Below are positions 9,087 to 14,582 of a stretch of DNA of 40,973 bases, in pieces. The translations under genes and the position numbers were made by a program. Source of the DNA: Brevundimonas sp. (GTDB taxonomy: Bacteria; Pseudomonadota; Alphaproteobacteria; Caulobacterales; Caulobacteraceae); the NCBI RefSeq assembly GCF_024711105.1, contig NZ_JANJTL010000044.1:1-40973 (forward strand). The letters run 5' to 3'. Each line of letters opens with the position of its first letter. Within the stretch, counting starts at the first letter, position 1. The notes beneath the pieces were generated by a model that was given only the letters and a program-made list of their open reading frames with translations, had not been told where the DNA came from and made no database searches.

Positions 9087-10105
9087 CAGCGCGCCTCCGC
9101 CGGCAGGACCACGTCGCCTTCGGCGAGGCCGGAGAGAACCTCGACCCGTCCGTCCGGTAGGTCGGGGCCCAGCTGGACCGGCGCTTCGACCGCCACGCCG
9201 CCGGGGCCGACGGTGCGGACGTAGTCGATGCCAAACCGGGTCGCGACGAATCGCCGGGGAATGGCGATGGCCTGCCGCTCCCCGAGAGACAGCCTCACCT
9301 CCAGGCGCTGGCCGACGCCGCGCTGGTCCAGCCCGGTGACCGCCACGTCGGCCACGACGCGGCCGGCCGTCGCCGCCGGATAGATCTGGGTGATGACGCC
9401 GCCCTCGTTCAGGCCAGCGATCTCGACCGTCTGACCCAGCCCCAGGGCGCGGCCCTGGGCCTCCGGGACCTCCAGACGCACCACGAGCGGTCCGGCGGTG
9501 ATGGTGGCCACGGACTGGCCGGGGGTCACGACCGAGCCCTCCGGCACGTCGGCGGTGAGGACCTGGCCCGCCGTCGGCGCCAGTATGCGCCCCTGGGTTC
9601 CCAGCTCCGCGGTGGCCGCCCGCTGGGCGCGCGCCGCGCGCGCCTGGCCCTCGGCCGCCTCATAGGCGGCGCGCGACTGGTCCAGTCGGGCCTGGGCGTA
9701 GATTCCCTGGTCGAACAGGGCCTGAATTCGCGACAGGTCCGCGCGCGCCCGTCCGGCCTCGGCCTCGGCCGCCGCGACGAGCGCCTCCTGGGCCGCGGTC
9801 TGCAGGCCGATGCGGTCATCGACGACCACCCCGATCAACTGGCCCTCGCGCACGAGATCGCCCTCGCGGACGTTCAGGCGGACCAGCACGCCGCCGATCC
9901 GGGCGCGCGCTTCGCCCAGGTCGCGCGACGCTATGACGGCGGGGACCGCCTTCGTGTCGGGAATGGCCGCGCGCGTGACCGTCAGCCGCTCGCCTTCGGC
10001 CACGGCCGGCGCCGGCCCCGCGTCCTCATGACGCCCGCAGCCAGCCAAGGCCACGGTCCCGAAGACCAGTCCCACAGCGACCACGCTGGCGGAGAATGTG
10101 CGCAC
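9086..10105 (-). CDS. RND periplasmic adaptor (membrane fusion) lipoprotein
   Basis: This protein of about 339 residues is the adaptor that links the RND pump to an outer-membrane channel. A lipoprotein signal ends in the lipobox LAGC. A biotinyl-lipoyl half (GGVLVRLNVREGDLV), an Ala/Arg-rich alpha-helical hairpin, a second lipoyl half and a beta-barrel follow. Start choice: an in-frame ATG at 10120 would leave only about six bases after the predicted promoter start and has no ribosome site. The GTG at 10105 has GGAG (10112-10115) six bases upstream and gives a 21-base leader, so it is preferred. It is the first gene of the operon, overlapping the pump start by one base. Confidence 0.88.
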   Translation of the reverse strand: MRTFSASVVAVGLVFGTVALAGCGRHEDAGPAPAVAEGERLTVTRAAIPDTKAVPAVIASRDLGEARARIGGVLVRLNVREGDLVREGQLIGVVVDDRIGLQTAAQEALVAAAEAEAGRARADLSRIQALFDQGIYAQARLDQSRAAYEAAEGQARAARAQRAATAELGTQGRILAPTAGQVLTADVPEGSVVTPGQSVATITAGPLVVRLEVPEAQGRALGLGQTVEIAGLNEGGVITQIYPAATAGRVVADVAVTGLDQRGVGQRLEVRLSLGERQAIAIPRRFVATRFGIDYVRTVGPGGVAVEAPVQLGPDLPDGRVEVLSGLAEGDVVLPAEAR

Positions 10106-10118
10106 GAGCGGCTCCATC

Positions 10119-10155
10119 ATTAGCTTGCGCTAATATTAGGAGATGCTAAATCTCC
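10119..10155. promoter_or_regulatory. Overlapping inverted repeats: likely ArsR-type operator
   Basis: Perfect inverted repeat ATTAGC-TTGC-GCTAAT lies at 10119-10134. A second, TTAG-N6-CTAA, lies at 10136-10149, nested with GGAGAT-N5-ATCTCC at 10139-10155. They cover the start region, -10 and spacer of the leftward pump promoter, where a repressor would block polymerase. This AT-rich block stands out in GC-rich surroundings. The ArsR-type protein encoded in the same operon is the obvious candidate to bind. Confidence 0.7.
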
Positions 10156-10160
10156 TGCAA
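10133..10160 (-). promoter_or_regulatory. Sigma70-type promoter of the adaptor-pump operon
   Basis: On the minus strand TTGCAG (10160-10155) and TAATAT (10138-10133) are separated by 16 bases. Transcription would start near 10126, which supports the GTG start of the adaptor at 10105. The -10 element is embedded in the inverted repeats described for the operator. Confidence 0.6.
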
Positions 10161-10198
10161 GCCCCGCCTGAGGGTTGGTCCGTCGCGGTCTCCCCACC

Positions 10199-10212
10199 TT
10201 GATCCAGGTCAA
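10199..10212 (+). promoter_or_regulatory. FNR/FixK-type box upstream of sqr
   Basis: TTGATCCAGGTCAA matches the FNR/FixK consensus TTGAT-N4-ATCAA at nine of ten positions, and the flanking bases extend it to CTTGA-N6-TCAAG. Its centre lies about 41 bases before a start near 10247, the usual activating position, and that places the sqr leader at about 23 bases if translation starts at 10270. This suggests oxygen- or redox-dependent activation of sqr by a regulator not necessarily in this window. Confidence 0.72.
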
Positions 10213-10269
10213 GGCCGCCGGCGCCGGCTGGCCCGAGGCTGAGGGGTGTGGACATGGATGGAGGTTGGC

Positions 10270-11556
10270 GTGACCAAGCCCGTCGTCGTTGTGCTCGGAG
10301 CCGGTCTCGGCGGCGTCATAGCCGCCTATGAAATCCGCCAGGTCCTGGGGGATCGCGCAGAGCTGGTCGTGGTGTCGAAGGGCGACACCTTCCACTTCAC
10401 CCCCTCCAACCCCTGGGTCGCCGTCAACTGGCGAAAGCGCGACGCGATCGAGGTGTCCCTGCCGCCGGTCATGGCCCGCAAGGGAATCCGGTTCATCGGC
10501 CAGGGCGCCCGCAAGGTCGATCCCGCCCATAGCCGGCTGGAGCTCGATGACGGCCAGGTCCTGGCCTACGACTACCTGGTAATCTCGACCGGGCCCGAGC
10601 TGGCCTTCGACGAAATCCCGGGACTCGGTCCGGACGGCAACACCCAGTCGGTCTGCCACGTCGGCCACGCCGTCGAGGCCAGCGACGCCTTCGCCGAGTT
10701 GGTGGCCAACCCCGGTCCGATCGTCGTCGGGGCGGTCCAGGGCGCGTCCTGCTTCGGGCCGGCCTATGAGTTCGCGATGATCCTGGACACCGAGCTGCGC
10801 CGCCGTCGGGTGCGCGATCGGGTCCCCATGACCTTCGTTACCTCCGAGCCCTATGTCGGCCACCTGGGCCTGGACGGCGTCGGCGACACCAAGGGCCTGC
10901 TCGAAAGCGAGATGCGCCAGCGGCACATCAAGTGGATCACCAATGCGCGTGTCACCTCGGTCGACCCCGGGCTGATGCACGTCGAGGAGGTCGGCGGCGA
11001 CGGCCAGGTCAAGGCTACGCACGACCTGCCCTTCAAGTTCTCGATGATGCTGCCGGCCTTCCGGGGCGTCGAGGCGGTGCGCGGCGTCGAGGGTCTGACC
11101 AATCCGCGCGGCTTCATCCTGGTGGACAAGCACCAGCGCAACCCGACCTATCCGAACGTCTTCGGCGTCGGGGTCTGCATCGCCATTCCGCCGACGGGCC
11201 CGACGCCGGTGCCGGTCGGGGTGCCCAAGACGGGCTTCATGATCGAGAGCATGGTCTCGGCCACGGCCGCCAACCTGGAGCAGCTGATCGCCGGCAAGGC
11301 GGCGACTCATGAGGCGACCTGGAACGCCATCTGCCTGGCCGACTTCGGCGACGGCGGCGTGGCCTTCATGGCCCAGCCTCAGATCCCGCCGCGCAACATC
11401 AACTGGTCGGCCAGCGGCGGCTGGGTCCACGCCGCCAAGATCGCGTTCGAGAAGTACTTCCTCCACAAGGTCCGGTCGGGCCAGAGCGAGCCGATCTACG
11501 AGAAGCTGGCCCTCGACCTGATCGGCGCGCCGAAGCTGCGCCAGACCGTCCACTGA
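10270..11556 (+). CDS. sqr: sulfide:quinone oxidoreductase, type I
   Basis: This 428-residue flavoprotein oxidises sulfide and passes electrons to membrane quinone, producing polysulfide or persulfide. The N-terminal FAD motif is GAGLGG. The three catalytic cysteines of type I enzymes are all present: Cys129 (QSVCH), Cys161 (GASCFGPAYEF) and Cys355 (NAICLADFG). The spacing fits the Acidithiobacillus enzyme (128, 160, 356). The C-terminal amphipathic part (WVHAAKIAFEKYF) should bind the membrane. The GTG at 10270 is preferred because GGAGG (10260-10264) lies five bases upstream; in-frame GTG 10246 and ATG 10258 are alternatives. It diverges from the RND/ArsR operon and is followed by a DUF2892 gene. 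Likely a detoxification or electron-donor route. Confidence 0.93.
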   Translation: MTKPVVVVLGAGLGGVIAAYEIRQVLGDRAELVVVSKGDTFHFTPSNPWVAVNWRKRDAIEVSLPPVMARKGIRFIGQGARKVDPAHSRLELDDGQVLAYDYLVISTGPELAFDEIPGLGPDGNTQSVCHVGHAVEASDAFAELVANPGPIVVGAVQGASCFGPAYEFAMILDTELRRRRVRDRVPMTFVTSEPYVGHLGLDGVGDTKGLLESEMRQRHIKWITNARVTSVDPGLMHVEEVGGDGQVKATHDLPFKFSMMLPAFRGVEAVRGVEGLTNPRGFILVDKHQRNPTYPNVFGVGVCIAIPPTGPTPVPVGVPKTGFMIESMVSATAANLEQLIAGKAATHEATWNAICLADFGDGGVAFMAQPQIPPRNINWSASGGWVHAAKIAFEKYFLHKVRSGQSEPIYEKLALDLIGAPKLRQTVH

Positions 11557-11573
11557 CAACCGGAGCCGCCGCC

Positions 11574-11780
11574 ATGAACGTCGACAAGGCCGTGTTCGTC
11601 TTCGCCGGGCTGATCGTCCTGACCAGCGTGGCGCTCGCCCGCTGGGTCAATCCCGCCTGGATCCTGCTGGCTGTCTTCGCCGGCCTCAACATGATCCAGG
11701 CCGCCTTCACCGGCTTCTGTCCGGCGGCGATGGTGTTCAGGCGACTGGGCTGCAAGCCGGGAACGGCTTTCCCCTCGTAA
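11574..11780 (+). CDS. DUF2892 small membrane protein
   Basis: This 68-residue protein has two hydrophobic helices (about 7-23 and 28-46), followed by GFCP and a second Cys (Cys49, Cys60). It matches the DUF2892 family, also seen as the membrane part of YgaP-type rhodaneses. It starts 17 bases after sqr, with GGAG upstream, so it is probably co-transcribed. The usual rhodanese domain is missing here. Members are common beside sulfide oxidation genes, and a role in sulfur handling at the membrane is inferred from that. Confidence 0.85.
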   Translation: MNVDKAVFVFAGLIVLTSVALARWVNPAWILLAVFAGLNMIQAAFTGFCPAAMVFRRLGCKPGTAFPS

Positions 11781-11890
11781 AGAGATCAGTCTCGTCCGGA
11801 GTGACCGGTCAGCGCCGAACGGTTTCGCCGCCGGCGGCGTCCGGGGGCACTTTGGAGCGGCCTGGGCGTTAGCGTGCGGAGGAGACTCCC

Positions 11891-12085
11891 ATGCACCCAC
11901 GCCAAACTTCGCCCAGTAAGACGACGCACGTTGAAAGCCCGCTTGAGACGGTGGCGGAGGTGCTGCGCCGCGAGGCTGATCCGAACGATCCCATGACCGA
12001 AGAGGCGGCGGTGAAGGCCATCGGCCGGGTCTTGGGGATCCAGCCCAAGGCGCCGCGGGACCCGTACAAGAAACCTCTGGGCTGA
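11891..12085 (+). CDS. small hypothetical protein
   Basis: A 64-residue hydrophilic protein, rich in Glu, Pro and Lys, with no membrane segment. The ATG has a good GGAGGAG ribosome site eight bases upstream, and the frame uses codons like its neighbours. I do not recognise the family. An antisense frame of similar length covers the same bases but lacks a ribosome site. It lies between the sulfide locus and the stress-promoter cluster; no clear promoter was found. Confidence 0.55.
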   Translation: MHPRQTSPSKTTHVESPLETVAEVLRREADPNDPMTEEAAVKAIGRVLGIQPKAPRDPYKKPLG

Positions 12086-12102
12086 AGCTCCAGCGTCGCC
12101 GT

Positions 12103-12279
12103 TCAGGAACGGGCGGCCGCTGTTTCGCGCGCGATCACCCGAATCAGGCAGGCGGCCGCCGCCGCGCGCGTGGGTGCTTCTCCCGAGATCGGATGGGGCA
12201 CGCCGTCACGGCGGGCGGCCTCCCAGCGCCACGTCGAGCCGACCTGGGCGATGGTCCAGAGAAATCCTTGGGACTGCAT
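12103..12279 (-). CDS. small hypothetical protein with an EcfG-type promoter
   Basis: A 58-residue protein, short enough to be missed by common length cut-offs. It holds a TWRWEAARRDG segment and an alanine-rich helix (TRAAAAACLIRVIARETAA). Short proteins with a WRW segment followed by an alanine-rich helix are, from memory, widespread in alphaproteobacteria and have no known function. Support comes from a consensus EcfG-type promoter whose CGTT lies 30 bases upstream of the ATG, pointing in the right direction. The ribosome site is weak. Expression under general stress is inferred from the promoter. Confidence 0.68.
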   Translation of the reverse strand: MQSQGFLWTIAQVGSTWRWEAARRDGVPHPISGEAPTRAAAAACLIRVIARETAAARS

Positions 12280-12308
12280 GACGGCGCGCCTGTGAGTTGG
12301 AGTCGCTG

Positions 12309-12334
12309 AACGTCAGACGCGACCCAATCGTTCC
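12309..12334 (-). promoter_or_regulatory. Sigma-EcfG-type promoter (minus) for the 58-aa gene
   Basis: Read on the minus strand, GGAAC (12334-12330), 17 bases, then CGTT (12312-12309). This is the consensus of the alphaproteobacterial general stress sigma factor. It lies back to back with another such promoter at 12376-12401. Confidence 0.75.
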
Positions 12335-12375
12335 GGAAACGGCGCAGGTTCAATGGGTTGGATCACGCGGGTCGC

Positions 12376-12401
12376 GGAACCGCGACGCGGGCGCGACCGT
12401 T
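12376..12401 (+). promoter_or_regulatory. Sigma-EcfG-type promoter for the heme-oxygenase-like gene
   Basis: GGAAC (12376-12380), 17 bases, then CGTT (12398-12401). It ends 30 bases before the ATG at 12432, which argues for that start rather than the longer open frame beginning at 12297. Confidence 0.75.
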
Positions 12402-12431
12402 CTAGGGGCCTTCCCAAGTCACAGGCGCGCG

Positions 12432-13394
12432 ATGACCCTCGTCAGCTTTCCCCAGGCCTCGCAGGGCGCTGGACACCGTCTCGATCCCGAAGCCTTCCAC
12501 CGACGCCTGGCCCGATGGAACCACCGGCGCCTGGACCCGACTACGCCCCACGACGGCTGGGCGGCGGACGCGCGCGCCGATGCGGAGATGACCCTGGTCG
12601 AGGGCGCTTGGGTCGAAGCCTTCCGCCAGGAGATCGCGCCGCTGGTCGCCGAGGCGCCGTCCGACGTCGAAGGCTTTATTGCCTGGTTCGAGGCCCTGAT
12701 AGACACCGGTCCCGGCCAGAATGACCCGCTCTTTCCCTGGCTGGCCGAGGAAGCGTCGCTTGAGGAAATGCGCTGGTTCCTGCTCCAGGAAGTGGCCGGC
12801 GAGGCGGGCTTCGAGGACCTGGTCGCTATGGCCCAGGTGAAAATGCCGACGCGGCCCAAGCTCGAGCTGGCCCGCAACTACTGGGACGAGATGGGCCGCG
12901 GTAACGAAGGCGGCATGCACGGGCCGATGCTCGATAGGCTGGCGCGTGCGCTGGACCTGCATCCGACCCTGGACGGCACCGTCTGGCCTTCGCTGGCGCT
13001 AGGAAATTGCCTGGTCGCCTTCGCGACGACCCGACGTTACGCCTATCACGCCCTGGGCGCGCTGGGCGCCGTCGAGCTTACCGCCCCCTGGCGGGCCGCC
13101 CATGTCGCGGCGGGCCTGAAGCGGCTGGGCGTCGGCCCGGAGCGGAAGTACTTCGCCCTGCACGCCACGCTGGACGTCGAGCATTCGAAGGCCTGGAACG
13201 CCGAAGTCCTGCGGCCTCTGATGGAGCAAGATCCGAGCCTCGGTCGATCGCTGGCGGAAGGCGCCGTCATGCGGCTGCTGTCCGGGGCCCGGTGCTTCGA
13301 AGCCTATCGCGCTGTGCTGTGGTCGAGGGTCCCCAACGTGCGAGCCCCGGGCCTGATCCTGATCGAGCCTTCTAGAGAAACCCCAGCCGCTTGA
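12432..13394 (+). CDS. iron-containing redox enzyme, heme-oxygenase-like fold
   Basis: This 320-residue, mainly helical protein resembles the heme-oxygenase-like diiron oxidase group (Haem_oxygenas_2, iron-containing redox enzyme family). Candidate metal ligands are Glu120/Glu124, Glu153 and His163 (in WDEMGRGNEGGMHGPM), and Asp248 and His251 (in HATLDVEHSKAW). Characterised members carry out oxidative N- or C-C bond chemistry, but the reaction here is unknown. The ATG at 12432 is chosen because the EcfG-type promoter ends just upstream; the ribosome site is weak. The 3' end overlaps the convergent HAD gene by 23 bases. The promoter suggests induction in general stress. Confidence 0.78.
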   Translation: MTLVSFPQASQGAGHRLDPEAFHRRLARWNHRRLDPTTPHDGWAADARADAEMTLVEGAWVEAFRQEIAPLVAEAPSDVEGFIAWFEALIDTGPGQNDPLFPWLAEEASLEEMRWFLLQEVAGEAGFEDLVAMAQVKMPTRPKLELARNYWDEMGRGNEGGMHGPMLDRLARALDLHPTLDGTVWPSLALGNCLVAFATTRRYAYHALGALGAVELTAPWRAAHVAAGLKRLGVGPERKYFALHATLDVEHSKAWNAEVLRPLMEQDPSLGRSLAEGAVMRLLSGARCFEAYRAVLWSRVPNVRAPGLILIEPSRETPAA

Positions 13395-13860
13395 GCTCGG
13401 CGATAGAAGTTCGTGCGTCGCGGTGGTGAATGAAGACGCCGCCTTCGGACTCCCAGAGGTGGCGGTACTTGTCGCGGTCGTCGACCAGGGCGTCGCCGGG
13501 GTGGCAGTGCTCACGCTTCAGGGCGGCCGAGGTGGTGATGACCTCCACGCCGGGGAAGTGGCGAGCGGCCCATCTGCGCTTCTGCGGCTCGGCCCATTTC
13601 CCGCGCGGCAGGCCCGTGAGGATGACGGGGTCGGTACGCCGCACCGCTTCGTAAAGCTCCATGGCGTCCGGCAGCAGCGGCAGGGTGTCGAAGAAGTCCG
13701 GGGCCGAGGCCAGTCTGGCCCAGAAACGGCCGAGGCCAAAGCGGCGCTCGAACCGGTCCGGTGTCATGCCCAGCACGGCTTCGGCCCCCGCGTCGAAGTC
13801 GGCCAGCACGCCGTCGCAGTCGAGATAGATGCGGGGCTGGTCGCGGGCGGGTCTGGGCAT
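13372..13860 (-). CDS. HAD-superfamily phosphatase (5'-nucleotidase NT5C-like)
   Basis: This 162-residue protein has the HAD catalytic motif DCDGV (nucleophile Asp14, acid Asp16), motif II Thr82 in ILTGLP, a Lys near 115, and the acidic motif LVDDRDK (127-131). It resembles 5'-deoxynucleotidases, which remove phosphate from nucleotides, and also the HAD partners of RNA-repair proteins. It begins one base after the stop of the 2H-like gene, so the two are translated from one message behind a small hydrophilic gene with an EcfG-type promoter. Substrate (free nucleotide or RNA end phosphate) cannot be settled from sequence. Confidence 0.85.
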   Translation of the reverse strand: MPRPARDQPRIYLDCDGVLADFDAGAEAVLGMTPDRFERRFGLGRFWARLASAPDFFDTLPLLPDAMELYEAVRRTDPVILTGLPRGKWAEPQKRRWAARHFPGVEVITTSAALKREHCHPGDALVDDRDKYRHLWESEGGVFIHHRDARTSIAELKRLGFL

Positions 13861-13861
13861 G

Positions 13862-14224
13862 TCAGAACGCCGCCGGAACCAGAGTCACCGGCATGGGATC
13901 GAGCTCGCGCCAGCCCCGCTCCCGCAGCACGTCGTTGCTCTCCCTGGCCGAGCGTCCGGAGCCGAGCGACCAGGTGATGTGATAGGTCGAGCCGTCGGGC
14001 CGGTCGGTCTCGCCGTCGATGGCGACGACGAGGGCCTGGACGCCGCCATGGTCATCGGTCGCGCCGACGATCTCGGCGTTCACGGCGCGTGGGAGGGCCT
14101 CGTCGGGGCCGGCGCCGGCGCGGAGCGTCACATGATCGGCCACGACCCTGTCATAGGCAGGCGGGATCAGGGCGAGAAGCGCGTCCCGCTCGCGGCGATC
14201 GAGCTTCCAGCCGAGGACGCGCAC
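13862..14224 (-). CDS. 2H phosphoesterase-like protein
   Basis: A 120-residue protein with two short motifs, H31-V-T33 (ADHVTL) and H82-I-T84 (YHITWSL), about fifty residues apart. Paired HxT motifs are the mark of 2H phosphoesterases, which cut 2',3'-cyclic phosphates or related bonds in RNA. The N-terminal GWKLD and IPPAYDRVVADHVTL resemble the 2H domain of Swiss-Army-Knife RNA repair proteins, as far as I can recall them. It starts with GTG at 14224, one base after the preceding gene's stop, and is followed after one base by a HAD phosphatase. The fold is inferred from motifs only, so moderate confidence. Confidence 0.62.
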   Translation of the reverse strand: MRVLGWKLDRRERDALLALIPPAYDRVVADHVTLRAGAGPDEALPRAVNAEIVGATDDHGGVQALVVAIDGETDRPDGSTYHITWSLGSGRSARESNDVLRERGWRELDPMPVTLVPAAF

Positions 14225-14225
14225 C

Positions 14226-14471
14226 CTATTGGCGGTTGTCGCGCTCGTGGCGCTTCTCCTCGGAGCTGGCCTGGCGGTCGCGCTTGCCTTCGGGCGTGTG
14301 GCGGGAGTGGATGTCGGGCTCCCCGCCGCCGCCGGAAATCTGCGAGCGCGGGCTGAGATGATCCGGCGCGTCGGCGTCCTTCACGACCGGATCGGCCCGG
14401 GGCTCATTGCGGTCCTGGTGGCTGGAGCCGGGGCCGCCCCAGCGGTCGGTTTCGGCGTTCTTGTCGGGCAT
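14226..14471 (-). CDS. small hydrophilic stress-type protein
   Basis: An 81-residue, highly charged, probably disordered protein (rich in Asp, Arg, Ser, Gly and His), without hydrophobic segments. The ATG has a strong AAGGAGG ribosome site five bases upstream, and an EcfG-type promoter lies directly before it. It resembles in composition the two small proteins near 28.5-29.1 kb. It heads an operon with the 2H-like and HAD genes, each one base apart. No family known to me; a stress-related role is inferred from the promoter. Confidence 0.8.
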   Translation of the reverse strand: MPDKNAETDRWGGPGSSHQDRNEPRADPVVKDADAPDHLSPRSQISGGGGEPDIHSRHTPEGKRDRQASSEEKRHERDNRQ

Positions 14472-14494
14472 GGAATCCTCCTTCTGGTCAGGCG

Positions 14495-14520
14495 AACGAG
14501 GGCGGGCCACGCTTCGTTCC
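14495..14520 (-). promoter_or_regulatory. Sigma-EcfG-type promoter of the small-protein/2H/HAD operon
   Basis: On the minus strand GGAAC (14520-14516), 17 bases, then CGTT (14498-14495). A start near 14487 would leave a leader of about 16 bases holding the AAGGAGG ribosome site. Confidence 0.75.
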
Positions 14521-14582
14521 GCCCCGTCGGCTTGACACCGGCCCCGGGCCGGGCTCCGAACGTGCGACGGAGGCGGTGACAC

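Noticed and set aside
12297-12431. Longer N-terminus of the heme-oxygenase-like gene
   Set aside because: The extra 45 codons cover two stress promoters and look like non-coding sequence; the ATG at 12432 fits the promoter better.
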